From assembly GCF_037482285.1 (NCBI RefSeq), contig NZ_JBBEYB010000008.1:62001-126000 (forward strand): DNA of 64,000 nt. Direction: 5' to 3'. Numbering within the stretch: position 1 is the first letter of the stretch; the number at the start of each line of letters is the position of its first letter. This document shows positions 53,102 to 61,742 of this stretch, piece by piece. This stretch comes from Aquabacterium sp029268225. Lineage in GTDB: Bacteria > Pseudomonadota > Gammaproteobacteria > Burkholderiales > Burkholderiaceae_C. Position numbers and translations under genes: made by a program. The notes beneath the pieces were generated by a model. The model was not told the origin of the DNA. It worked only from the letters and a program-made list of their open reading frames with translations, and did not search any database.

Positions 53102-55714
53102 ATGAACACCCAATACCGCAAGAACCTGCCCGGCACCACGCTCGATTATTTCGACACCGAAGCCGCCGTGGAAGCCATCAAGCCGGGCGCCTGGGCCACC
53201 CTGCCCTACACCGCCCGCGTGCACGCCGAGAACATCGTGCGCAAGGCCGATCCCAGCATCATCACCGACTGCCTCACGCAGATCATCGAGCGCAAGCGTG
53301 ACCTGGACTTCCCATGGTTCCCGGCCCGTGTGGCTTGCCACGACATCCTGGGCCAGACCGCGCTGGTGGACCTGGCCGGCCTGCGTGACGCCATCGCCAA
53401 GGAAGGCGGCGACCCCGCCAAGGTGAACCCGGTCGTGCCCGTGCAGCTGATCGTGGACCACTCGCTGGCCGTGGAGTGTGGTGGCTTCGACCCCGACGCG
53501 TTCCAGAAAAACCGCGACATCGAAGAGCGCCGCAACGAAGACCGTTTCCACTTCATCGAATGGACCAAGAAGGCCTTCGCCAACGTGGACGTGATCCCCG
53601 CGGGCAACGGCATCATGCACCAGATCAACCTGGAGAAGATGTCGCCCGTGATCCATGCCGACCAGGGCGTGGCTTACCCCGACACCTGCGTCGGCACCGA
53701 CTCGCACACCCCTCACGTCGACGCGCTGGGCGTGATCGCCATTGGCGTGGGCGGCCTGGAAGCCGAGAACGTGATGCTGGGCCGCGCTTCGTGGATGCGC
53801 CTGCCTGAAATCGTCGGCGTGAAGCTGACCGGCCAACGTCAGCCCGGCATCACCGCCACCGACGTGGTGCTGGCCCTGACCGAGTTCCTGCGCAAGAACA
53901 AGGTGGTGGGTGCTTACCTCGAGTTCTACGGCGAAGGCGCTTCGAAGCTGACCATTGGCGACCGCGCCACCATCTCGAACATGGCCCCGGAATACGGCGC
54001 CACCGCCGCCATGTTCAGCATCGACCAGCAGACCCTGGACTACCTGACGCTGACCGGCCGTGACGCCGAACAGGTCAAGCTGGTGGAGACCTATGCCAAG
54101 CAGGCCGGCCTGTGGTCGGACAGCCTCAAGAACGCCGTGTACGAACGTGATCTGACGTTCGACCTGTCGAGCGTCGTGCGCAACATGGCTGGCCCCTCGA
54201 ACCCGCACGCCCGTGTGGCCACGAGCGATCTGGCCGCCAAGGGCATCGCTGGTCAATGGACCATGCCCAAGGCCGACGAAGGTACGATGCCCGATGGCGC
54301 CGTGATCATCGCCGCCATCACTTCGTGCACCAACACCTCCAACCCGCGCAACGTGATCGCCGCCGCCTTGCTGGCCCGCAATGCCAACAAGCTGGGCCTG
54401 ACCCGCAAGCCTTGGGTGAAGTCTTCGCTGGCCCCTGGCTCGAAGGCCGTGGAGCTGTACCTGAAGGAAGCCAATCTGCTGGGCGACCTGGAGAAGCTGG
54501 GCTTCGGCATCGTCGCCTTTGCCTGCACAACCTGCAACGGCATGTCGGGCGCGCTGGACCCCAAGATCCAGCAAGAGATCATCGACCGTGATCTGTACGC
54601 CACCGCCGTGCTCTCGGGCAACCGCAACTTCGACGGTCGCATCCACCCCTACGCCAAGCAGGCCTTCCTGGCTTCGCCCCCGCTGGTGGTGGCCTACGCC
54701 ATTGCCGGCACCGTCCGTTTCGACATCGAAAACGACGTGCTGACCGTGGTCGATGGCAAGGAAATCCGCCTGAAGGACATCTGGCCGTCGGACGAAGAGA
54801 TCGACGCCGTGGTCAAGGCCGCTGTCAAGCCTGAGCAGTACCGTGCCGTGTACGAACCCATGTTCGCCATCCAGGCCGACAAGGGCGAGAAGGTGTCGCC
54901 GCAGTACGACTGGCGCGCCATGTCGACCTACATCCGTCGTCCGCCTTACTGGGACACGGAAGGTGTCGGCGCCCTGGCTGCCACCCCCCGTACGCTCAAG
55001 TCGATGCGCCCGCTGGCCATCCTGCCCGACAACATCACCACCGACCACCTGTCGCCGTCGAACGCCATCCTGGCCAGCTCGGCTGCGGGTGAGTACCTGG
55101 CCAAGATGGGTCTGCCGGAAGAGGACTTCAACTCGTACGCTACCCACCGCGGTGACCACCTGACCGCCATGCGCGCCACCTTCGCCAACCCGACGTTGAA
55201 AAACGAGATGGTGCGCAAGGAAGACGGCTCGATCAAGGTCGGCTCGTGGGCCCGCGTGGAGCCCGAAGGCCAGGTCATGCGCATGTGGGAGGCCATGGAG
55301 ACCTACCTGAACCGCCGTCAGCCGCTGATCATCATCGCCGGCGCGGACTACGGTCAGGGCTCCTCGCGTGACTGGGCTGCCAAGGGCGTGCGTCTGGCGG
55401 GTGTGGAAACCGTCGTGGCCGAAGGCTTCGAGCGCATCCACCGCACCAACCTGATCGGCATGGGCGTGCTGCCCCTGGAGTTCAAGCCGGGCACCACCCG
55501 CCTGACCCTGGGCCTGGACGGCACCGAAACCTTCGACGTGGAAGGCGACCTGAAGCCGCGCGCCGACCTTACCCTGGTGATCCACCGCAAGAACGGTCAG
55601 ACCGAGCGTGTGACGGTGACCAGCCGTCTGGACACAGCCGAAGAAGTGTCGGTGTACGAAGCCGGTGGCGTGCTGCAACGCTTCGCTCAGGACTTCCTCG
55701 CCGAGAACAAGTGA
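53102..55714 (+). CDS. acnD: 2-methylcitrate dehydratase, Fe-S dependent
   Basis: 870 residues, aconitase A-like. It dehydrates 2-methylcitrate and needs PrpF. The cluster cysteines are in ITSCTNTSNP and FACTTCNGMSG; the swivel domain has YGQGSSRDWAAKG. The N-terminus (MNTQYRKNLPGTTLDYFD) and its place before prpF distinguish AcnD from housekeeping AcnA. No prpD was found, in line with AcnD replacing it. Codon use is strongly biased. Confidence 0.95.
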   Translation: MNTQYRKNLPGTTLDYFDTEAAVEAIKPGAWATLPYTARVHAENIVRKADPSIITDCLTQIIERKRDLDFPWFPARVACHDILGQTALVDLAGLRDAIAKEGGDPAKVNPVVPVQLIVDHSLAVECGGFDPDAFQKNRDIEERRNEDRFHFIEWTKKAFANVDVIPAGNGIMHQINLEKMSPVIHADQGVAYPDTCVGTDSHTPHVDALGVIAIGVGGLEAENVMLGRASWMRLPEIVGVKLTGQRQPGITATDVVLALTEFLRKNKVVGAYLEFYGEGASKLTIGDRATISNMAPEYGATAAMFSIDQQTLDYLTLTGRDAEQVKLVETYAKQAGLWSDSLKNAVYERDLTFDLSSVVRNMAGPSNPHARVATSDLAAKGIAGQWTMPKADEGTMPDGAVIIAAITSCTNTSNPRNVIAAALLARNANKLGLTRKPWVKSSLAPGSKAVELYLKEANLLGDLEKLGFGIVAFACTTCNGMSGALDPKIQQEIIDRDLYATAVLSGNRNFDGRIHPYAKQAFLASPPLVVAYAIAGTVRFDIENDVLTVVDGKEIRLKDIWPSDEEIDAVVKAAVKPEQYRAVYEPMFAIQADKGEKVSPQYDWRAMSTYIRRPPYWDTEGVGALAATPRTLKSMRPLAILPDNITTDHLSPSNAILASSAAGEYLAKMGLPEEDFNSYATHRGDHLTAMRATFANPTLKNEMVRKEDGSIKVGSWARVEPEGQVMRMWEAMETYLNRRQPLIIIAGADYGQGSSRDWAAKGVRLAGVETVVAEGFERIHRTNLIGMGVLPLEFKPGTTRLTLGLDGTETFDVEGDLKPRADLTLVIHRKNGQTERVTVTSRLDTAEEVSVYEAGGVLQRFAQDFLAENK

Positions 55715-55721
55715 CCCCCCC

Positions 55722-55789
55722 GAGCGCCTTTGGCGCTCCCCCTCAAGGGGGCGACACCTACGGACTGGCAAAGCCAGATCCGTGGTGTC
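55722..55789. repeat. Composite three-hairpin repeat element
   Basis: Between acnD and prpF: hairpin 1 GAGCGCC-TTT-GGCGCTC (55722-55738); hairpin 2 CCCCC-TCAA-GGGGG (55738-55751); hairpin 3 (55753-55789) with nested stems GACACC, ACGGA and CTGGC pairing to GCCAG, TCCGT and GGTGTC around AAA. It has no T-run. I recall closely similar extragenic elements in Comamonadaceae genomes, but saw no second copy here. Confidence 0.8.
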
Positions 55790-55858
55790 CGCTGGATCGG
55801 ACCGAGGCTGTGCAAGGCTTTGCGCGCTTCGGCACCATGTGAATTGAAGGAGCGTGTG

Positions 55859-57046
55859 ATGGCTCATACCGCACAAATCAAAATCCCCGCCACCTACATC
55901 CGCGGCGGCACCAGCAAGGGCGTGTTCTTCCGCCTGCAGGACCTGCCCGAGGCCTGCCAGGTGCCGGGCGCAGCCCGTGACAAGCTGTTCATGCGCGTCA
56001 TCGGCAGCCCTGACCCCTATGCCGCCCACATCGACGGCATGGGCGGGGCCACGTCGAGTACCAGCAAGTGCGTGATCCTGTCCAAGTCCAGCGTGCCCGA
56101 TCACGATGTGGACTACCTCTATGGCCAGGTCTCGATCGACAAGCCCTTTGTGGACTGGTCAGGCAACTGCGGCAACCTGTCCACCGCGGCTGGCGCCTTC
56201 GCCATCCACGCGGGCTTGGTTGACCCCTCGCGCATTCCGCAAAACGGTGTGTGCGTGGTGCGCGTCTGGCAGGCCAACATCCAGAAAACCATCATCGCCC
56301 ACGTGCCCGTGACCAACGGTCAGGTGCAGGAAACCGGTGACTTCGAACTCGACGGTGTGACCTTCCCGGCCGCCGAGATCGTGCTCGAATTCATGGACCC
56401 GTCCGACGATGGCGACGAAGGCGGCTCGATGTTCCCCACCGGCAACTTGGTGGACGACCTCGAAGTGCCGGGCATCGGCACGCTCAAGGCCACGATGATC
56501 ACGGCCGGCATCCCGACGGTGTTCGTCAACGCCGCCGACATCGGCTACACCGGCACCGAGCTGCGTGAGCAGATCAACACGGACGCCGAGGCGCTCAAGC
56601 GTTTCGAGGCCATCCGTGTGGCCGGCGCCCTGCGCATGGGACTGATCAAGACGCCGGAAGAAGCGGCCACCCGTCAGCACACCCCGAAGATCGCCTTCGT
56701 GGCCCCGCCCACGACCTACACCGCATCCAGCGGCAAAACCATCGAGGCCGGTGACGTGGACCTGCTGGTGCGCGCGCTGTCGATGGGCAAGCTGCACCAT
56801 GCCATGATGGGCACCTGCGCGGTCGCCATCGGCACCGCGGCCGCCATCCCCGGCACCCTGGTCAACCAGGCCGCTGGCGGCGGTGAGCGTGAGGCCGTGC
56901 GCTTTGGCCACCCCTCCGGCACCTTGCGTGTCGGCGCCCAGGCCAAGCAGGTCAACGGCCAGTGGACGGTGACCAAGGCCATCATGAGCCGCAGCGCCCG
57001 CATCCTCATGGAAGGCTGGGTGCGCGTGCCAGGCGACACCTTCTGA
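55859..57046 (+). CDS. prpF: PrpF, AcnD-accessory isomerase family protein
   Basis: 395 residues from the ATG at 55859, preceded by GAAGGAG. A diaminopimelate epimerase-fold protein (PrpF/DUF453) proposed to isomerise 2-methylaconitate. It begins with the family start IPATYIRGGTSKGVFF; DWSGNCGNLSTAAGAFAI and GHPSGTLRVGA are the fold signatures. It follows acnD, as in other AcnD/PrpF-type clusters, separated by the composite repeat. Confidence 0.96.
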   Translation: MAHTAQIKIPATYIRGGTSKGVFFRLQDLPEACQVPGAARDKLFMRVIGSPDPYAAHIDGMGGATSSTSKCVILSKSSVPDHDVDYLYGQVSIDKPFVDWSGNCGNLSTAAGAFAIHAGLVDPSRIPQNGVCVVRVWQANIQKTIIAHVPVTNGQVQETGDFELDGVTFPAAEIVLEFMDPSDDGDEGGSMFPTGNLVDDLEVPGIGTLKATMITAGIPTVFVNAADIGYTGTELREQINTDAEALKRFEAIRVAGALRMGLIKTPEEAATRQHTPKIAFVAPPTTYTASSGKTIEAGDVDLLVRALSMGKLHHAMMGTCAVAIGTAAAIPGTLVNQAAGGGEREAVRFGHPSGTLRVGAQAKQVNGQWTVTKAIMSRSARILMEGWVRVPGDTF

Positions 57047-57165
57047 GGCAAACCCCCTCCCACCTTGCGCGTGAGCGGCGTACATTTGCTTGCCCCGTTC
57101 ACGCGCAGGACACCGGGATCGGCGGCAAAATCAGCCTTTGTTCCACGCCTGCCACGCCTTACACC

Positions 57166-57684
57166 ATGAGCACACTCACCTCTCGCCACCAACGCACCCG
57201 CACCCTGGCCCTGACTGCCGGCATCGTGTTGGGCATGGCTGCCAGCGTTCTGGCCCCCCAGATGGCTCACGCTCGCGTGACCACCGCCAGCAAGCAGACG
57301 CTGTCCAACAACTTCACGCCCCCGCCTGAAGCCAGCGCCGAGCAGCTGCAGGCAGCCGAGCGCGTGCTGACCGGGCGCTACGCCTGCGAATTCGGCAAGT
57401 CCGTGTCCGTGGACCGCAGCGAGCGCCACGCCGGCTACTTCGACCTGAAACTGGACCGCCAGGCTTGGGTCATGAAGCCTGTGGTGTCGAGCACCGGCGC
57501 CGTGCGTCTGGAAGACGTCAAGGGCAATGCCCTGCTGATCCAGATCCTGACCAAGTCGATGGTGATGGACCCAAAGGCCGGTCGCCGACTGGTCGATGGC
57601 TGTGTGCATGACGTGCAACGGGCCGCCGAAGCCGACCTGCGCAACACCCCGCGCCCCTCGCTGTTTGGCCCAGCCAGCAACTGA
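57166..57684 (+). CDS. Secreted protein of unknown function
   Basis: 172 residues. A signal peptide with a hydrophobic core (LALTAGIVLGMAASVLAP) and a probable AHA cleavage site near residue 38 precede a soluble domain. The domain has two cysteines (GRYACEFGKSV and RRLVDGCVHDV) that could form a disulfide, and AGYFDLKLDRQAWVMKP between them. The first half vaguely recalls C-type lysozyme inhibitors, but I cannot support that. It lies between prpF (120 bp) and acnB (215 bp); no good ribosome binding site is seen. Confidence 0.72.
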   Translation: MSTLTSRHQRTRTLALTAGIVLGMAASVLAPQMAHARVTTASKQTLSNNFTPPPEASAEQLQAAERVLTGRYACEFGKSVSVDRSERHAGYFDLKLDRQAWVMKPVVSSTGAVRLEDVKGNALLIQILTKSMVMDPKAGRRLVDGCVHDVQRAAEADLRNTPRPSLFGPASN

Positions 57685-57706
57685 TGGGGTTTTTCAGACG
57701 ATGAGC

Positions 57707-57732
57707 GACGTGAAATTGCGTGATTTCACGTC
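57707..57732. promoter_or_regulatory. Long inverted repeat upstream of acnB
   Basis: GACGTGAAAT and ATTTCACGTC form a perfect 10-bp inverted repeat around TGCGTG, then GTTTTCGT. It is 23 bp past the secreted-protein stop and about 170 bp before acnB. It could be a weak terminator or an operator for acnB. Confidence 0.6.
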
Positions 57733-57899
57733 GTTTTCGTGACATTCACCGCTGTGGTGGGCGAAAATAACGGGCTGCACGGAAATGACCTTTCCACGCG
57801 AGCGACGCGTTTTCTGCCCCACGGCGGTGATTCATTTTTGAGGATCCGCATGTCGGATCCGCGTTCGAACTTCTTGCCCCTCAACACCAGGTGAACACC

Positions 57900-60491
57900 A
57901 TGTTGCAAGCCTATCGCGAACACGTTGCCGAGCGCGCCGCCCTCGGTATCCCTCCTCTGGCCCTGTCGGCCCAGCAAACTGCTGAACTGATCGAGCTGAT
58001 CAAGAACCCGCCCGCTGGCGAAGACGCGTTCCTGCTGGACCTGCTGACCCACCGCGTCCCCCCCGGCGTGGACGATGCGGCCAAGGTCAAGGCCTCCTTC
58101 CTGACCGCTGTCGCTGACGGCGAAATCAAGGTCGGCCTGATCTCGCGCGCCAAGGCCACCGAGCTGCTCGGCACCATGGTCGGCGGCTACAACGTCAAGC
58201 CCCTGATCGACCTGCTGGGCGACGCTGAAGTCGGCACCATCGCCGCTGACGCGCTCAAGAAGACCCTGCTGATGTTCGACTTCTTCCACGACGTCGCCGA
58301 ACTCGCCAAGGGTGGCAATGCCAACGCCAAGGCCGTGATCCAGTCCTGGGCCGATGCCGAGTGGTTCACCAGCCGTCCTCCGGTTGCCAAGAAGATCACC
58401 GTGACCGTGTTCAAGGTGCCTGGCGAAACCAACACCGACGACCTGTCGCCCGCTCCCGATGCCTGGAGCCGTCCTGACATCCCGCTGCACTATCTGGCGA
58501 TGCTCAAGAACACCCGTCCTGACGCGGCCTTCAAGCCCGAAGAAGACGGCAAGCGCGGCCCGATCCAGTTCATCGAAGACCTGAAGAAGAAGGGCAACCT
58601 GGTGGCCTACGTCGGCGACGTGGTCGGCACCGGCTCGTCGCGCAAGTCCGCCACCAACAGCGTGATCTGGGCCACCGGCGAAGACATCCCCTTCGTGCCC
58701 AACAAGCGCTTCGGCGGCGTGACCCTGGGTGGCAAGATCGCCCCCATCTTCTTCAACACGCAAGAAGACTCTGGCTCCCTGCCCATCGAAGTGGACGTGT
58801 CCAAGATGGAAATGGGCGATGTCATCGACATCTTCCCCTATGACGGCAAGATCGAGAAGAACGGCGAAGTCATCGCCAACTTCCAACTGAAGTCGCAAGT
58901 GCTGCTGGACGAAGTCCAGGCTGGTGGCCGTATCAATCTGATCATCGGCCGCTCGCTGACCAGCAAGGCTCGTGAGTTCCTGGGCCTGCCCGCCTCCACC
59001 GTCTTCCGCCTGCCCCAGGCACCGGTCGACAGCGGCAAGGGCTTCACCCTGGCACAGAAGATGGTCGGCCGCGCCTGCGGTCTGCCAGAAGGCAAGGGCG
59101 TGCGTCCGGGCACCTACTGCGAGCCCAAGATGACCACCGTTGGTTCGCAAGACACCACCGGCCCGATGACCCGTGACGAGCTGAAGGACTTGGCTTGCCT
59201 GGGCTTCTCGGCTGACCTGGTCATGCAATCGTTCTGCCACACCGCGGCTTATCCGAAGCCCGTGGACGTGAAGATGCACCGCGAACTGCCCGCCTTCATC
59301 TCGAACCGCGGCGGCGTGGCCCTGCGTCCGGGCGACGGCGTGATCCACTCGTGGCTGAACCGTCTGCTGTTGCCTGACACCGTCGGCACCGGTGGCGACT
59401 CGCACACCCGCTTCCCGATCGGCATCTCCTTCCCCGCTGGTTCGGGCCTGGTCGCCTTCGGCGCCGCCACCGGCGTGATGCCGCTGGACATGCCTGAGTC
59501 GGTGCTGGTGCGCTTCAAGGGCCAAATGCAGCCTGGCGTCACCCTGCGTGACCTGGTGCATGCCATCCCCTTGTACGCCATCAAGGCTGGTCTGCTGACC
59601 GTGGCCAAGGCCGGCAAGAAGAACATCTTCTCGGGCCGCATCCTCGAAATCGAAGGTCTGCCTGACCTGAAGGTCGAGCAAGCGTTCGAGTTGTCTGACG
59701 CTTCCGCTGAGCGTTCGGCTGCTGGTTGCACCATCAAGCTGAACAAGGAGCCCGTGGCCGAGTACCTGAAGTCGAACATCGTTCTGATGAAGAACATGAT
59801 CGCCAACGGTTACCAGGACGCCCGCACCCTGGAGCGCCGCATCAAGGCCCAGGAAGCTTGGTTGGCCAACCCCAACCTGCTGGAAGCCGATGCCGACGCG
59901 GAATACGCTGCCGTCATCGAGATCGACCTGAACGACATCAAGGAGCCGATCGTCTGCTGCCCGAACGACCCGGACGACGCCAAGTTCCTGTCCGAAGTCG
60001 CTGGCACCAAGATCGACGAAGCCTTCATCGGTTCGTGCATGACCAACATCGGTCACTTCCGCGCCGCCGGCAAGCTGCTGGAAGGCAAGAAGGACATCCC
60101 GGTGCGTCTGTGGGTGGCACCGCCCACCAAGATGGACGCCGCCGAGCTGACCAAGGAAGGCTACTACAACACCTTCGGCCAAGCCGGTGCCCGCACCGAA
60201 ATGCCGGGCTGCTCGCTGTGCATGGGTAACCAGGCTCAGATCAAGGAAGGCTCGACCTGTATCTCCACGTCGACCCGTAACTTCCCGAACCGCCTGGGCA
60301 AGAACACCAACGTGTTCCTGGGCTCGGCCGAACTGACCGCCGTCGCGTCCAAGCTGGGCAAGCTGCCGACCCCGGCCGAGTACATGGCTGAAATCGGTGT
60401 GGTGGCCAAGGATGCCGACAACGTCTACAAGTACATGAACTTCAACCAGATTGAAGAGTACGTGGAGACCGCCAAGACTGTGCAGGCCTGA
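57900..60491 (+). CDS. acnB: Aconitate hydratase B
   Basis: 863 residues. The main TCA aconitase, cytoplasmic and Fe-S dependent; it also binds RNA in enterics. The N-terminal HEAT-like domain starts MLQAYREHVAERAALGIPPL. YVGDVVGTGSSRKSATN is the swivel motif. Cluster cysteines are in IGSCMTNIGHFRAAG and CSLCMGNQA. AGGTGA precedes the ATG. It is a second aconitase beside acnD but belongs to a different subfamily. Confidence 0.98.
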   Translation: MLQAYREHVAERAALGIPPLALSAQQTAELIELIKNPPAGEDAFLLDLLTHRVPPGVDDAAKVKASFLTAVADGEIKVGLISRAKATELLGTMVGGYNVKPLIDLLGDAEVGTIAADALKKTLLMFDFFHDVAELAKGGNANAKAVIQSWADAEWFTSRPPVAKKITVTVFKVPGETNTDDLSPAPDAWSRPDIPLHYLAMLKNTRPDAAFKPEEDGKRGPIQFIEDLKKKGNLVAYVGDVVGTGSSRKSATNSVIWATGEDIPFVPNKRFGGVTLGGKIAPIFFNTQEDSGSLPIEVDVSKMEMGDVIDIFPYDGKIEKNGEVIANFQLKSQVLLDEVQAGGRINLIIGRSLTSKAREFLGLPASTVFRLPQAPVDSGKGFTLAQKMVGRACGLPEGKGVRPGTYCEPKMTTVGSQDTTGPMTRDELKDLACLGFSADLVMQSFCHTAAYPKPVDVKMHRELPAFISNRGGVALRPGDGVIHSWLNRLLLPDTVGTGGDSHTRFPIGISFPAGSGLVAFGAATGVMPLDMPESVLVRFKGQMQPGVTLRDLVHAIPLYAIKAGLLTVAKAGKKNIFSGRILEIEGLPDLKVEQAFELSDASAERSAAGCTIKLNKEPVAEYLKSNIVLMKNMIANGYQDARTLERRIKAQEAWLANPNLLEADADAEYAAVIEIDLNDIKEPIVCCPNDPDDAKFLSEVAGTKIDEAFIGSCMTNIGHFRAAGKLLEGKKDIPVRLWVAPPTKMDAAELTKEGYYNTFGQAGARTEMPGCSLCMGNQAQIKEGSTCISTSTRNFPNRLGKNTNVFLGSAELTAVASKLGKLPTPAEYMAEIGVVAKDADNVYKYMNFNQIEEYVETAKTVQA

Positions 60492-60527
60492 GCCTTGTGT
60501 CCCTGACGCAGCGCTGAGCTGACACCC

Positions 60528-60560
60528 AAAGCCCGCCGGGGTAACTCGGCGGGCTTTTTT
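60528..60560 (+). terminator. Terminator of acnB
   Basis: AAAGCCCGCC pairs with GGCGGGCTTT around a 10-base loop and is followed by further T residues. It is 37 bp past the acnB stop. Confidence 0.93.
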
Positions 60561-60737
60561 GCGTTCTGGACAAGGCAAATGTCCCTCGCTCTGCGCCATG
60601 ACGCCACCTCGCCTGGCCTCATCAGACTCAAAAACGATTCACAAGTGCGTCAAATGCGCGGCGGCGTGCTGCACACGGCACACTCCTCACATGACTTTGA
60701 ATCGAATCGTTTGTGACGTTGAGTGGAGGAGCGAGCC

Positions 60738-61625
60738 ATGAAAATCCTGCTGTGCGGTGCGCGTGGTTTCGTCGGCAGCCACCTGGAGCGCGCCTTGGTT
60801 CGTGCGGGACATCAGGTCATCGGCGGCGTCTCGTCGGTGCGGGCGGGTGAGCGCGATCGCGTCGCGGTGAATTACGCCCGCGATGTGCAGATGGCCGACT
60901 GGTTGCCTCGGGTCCGTGATGTGGACGCGGTGATCAACGCCGTTGGCATCCTGCGTAGCACCAGTGGTCGTCCCATCACGGCGGTTCACACCGATGCCCC
61001 CAAGGCCTTGTTCGATGCGTGTGCCGAAGCCGGCGTCCCCAGGGTCATTCAGGTTTCCGCACTGGGCATCGAGCACAGCGCCACCCAGTACGCGCAAACC
61101 AAACTGGCCGCCGAGAAGCATCTGCAGGGCCTGGTGGCCTCAGGCCGGCTGTCAGCCACCATCCTGAGGCCGAGCATCGTGTTCGGCAAAGGCGGTGACA
61201 GCAGTGCCCTGTTCGTCAACCTGGCCAAGCTGCCGGTGGCCCTGCTGCCCGGGCCCGTGATCGATGCGCGGGTGCAGCCGGTGGCCGTGACCGATCTGGC
61301 CGATGCGGTGGTGAACCTGCTCCAGACCAGCCCACAGCCGCCCGGCCCCCTGCCTTGCGTGGGCCCCCAAGCCGTGCAACTGGGGGACTTCATTGCCAGC
61401 CTGCGCCGCCAACTGGGCCACCGCCCAGCCAAGGTGCTGCGACTGCCCGATGTGCTGACCACCTTGAGCGCCATGATGGGCGACATGGTGTCAGCCAGCC
61501 CCTGGAGCAGCGAGGCCGTGGACCTGCTCAAGCAACCCAACGTGGCCTCCCCCGCCGCGTTCGAGGCCGTGCTGGGACGCTCGGGGGTGCATTACAGCCG
61601 CCTGCTGGCCGAGACCTGGCATTGA
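60738..61625 (+). CDS. Atypical SDR / NDUFA9-like NAD(P)-binding protein
   Basis: 295 residues from the ATG at 60738, with GGAGGAG upstream. The Rossmann loop GARGFVGSHLERAL, NAVGILRS, VSALGIEHSATQYAQTKLAAE and LRPSIVFGKGG match the complex I NDUFA9-like atypical SDR group. The catalytic Tyr of classical SDRs is only partly kept, so a cofactor-binding or sugar/quinone-related role is possible. The substrate is unknown. It is a single gene between acnB and the penicillin-binding protein. Confidence 0.85.
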   Translation: MKILLCGARGFVGSHLERALVRAGHQVIGGVSSVRAGERDRVAVNYARDVQMADWLPRVRDVDAVINAVGILRSTSGRPITAVHTDAPKALFDACAEAGVPRVIQVSALGIEHSATQYAQTKLAAEKHLQGLVASGRLSATILRPSIVFGKGGDSSALFVNLAKLPVALLPGPVIDARVQPVAVTDLADAVVNLLQTSPQPPGPLPCVGPQAVQLGDFIASLRRQLGHRPAKVLRLPDVLTTLSAMMGDMVSASPWSSEAVDLLKQPNVASPAAFEAVLGRSGVHYSRLLAETWH

Positions 61626-61636
61626 CATGTGCACCA

Positions 61637-61658
61637 TGAGCCGGCTCGGGCCGGCTCA
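61637..61658. other. GC-rich inverted repeat without T-run
   Basis: TGAGCCGG and CCGGCTCA pair around CTCGGG, 11 bp after the SDR stop. It could slow or end transcription but lacks a U-tract. A second small hairpin, GGCACC/GGTGCC, lies at 61716-61731 just before the PBP gene. Confidence 0.5.
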
Positions 61659-61742
61659 CATCTCCTTGCAAAGGCAGATCTGGCAGCAGCCATAATGCGC
61701 GTTTGCTGACTCGATGGCACCCTTCGGTGCCGGCCTTGCTGT

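Noticed and set aside
53087..56104. A 1005-codon open frame on the minus strand, antisense to acnD and prpF
   Set aside because: It lies opposite two certain genes. Its translation is low-complexity (His, Gly, Val, Arg, Gln-rich), typical of the complementary frame of strongly codon-biased GC-rich genes.
53102..60491. Redundant duplicate aconitase genes
   Set aside because: AcnD is of the AcnA-like methylcitrate subfamily and paired with prpF, while AcnB has the HEAT-like N-terminal domain; they are not a recent duplication.
57726..60599. A 957-codon open frame antisense to acnB
   Set aside because: Same cause: codon bias of a highly expressed gene leaves the opposite strand free of stops. 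No family similarity is apparent.
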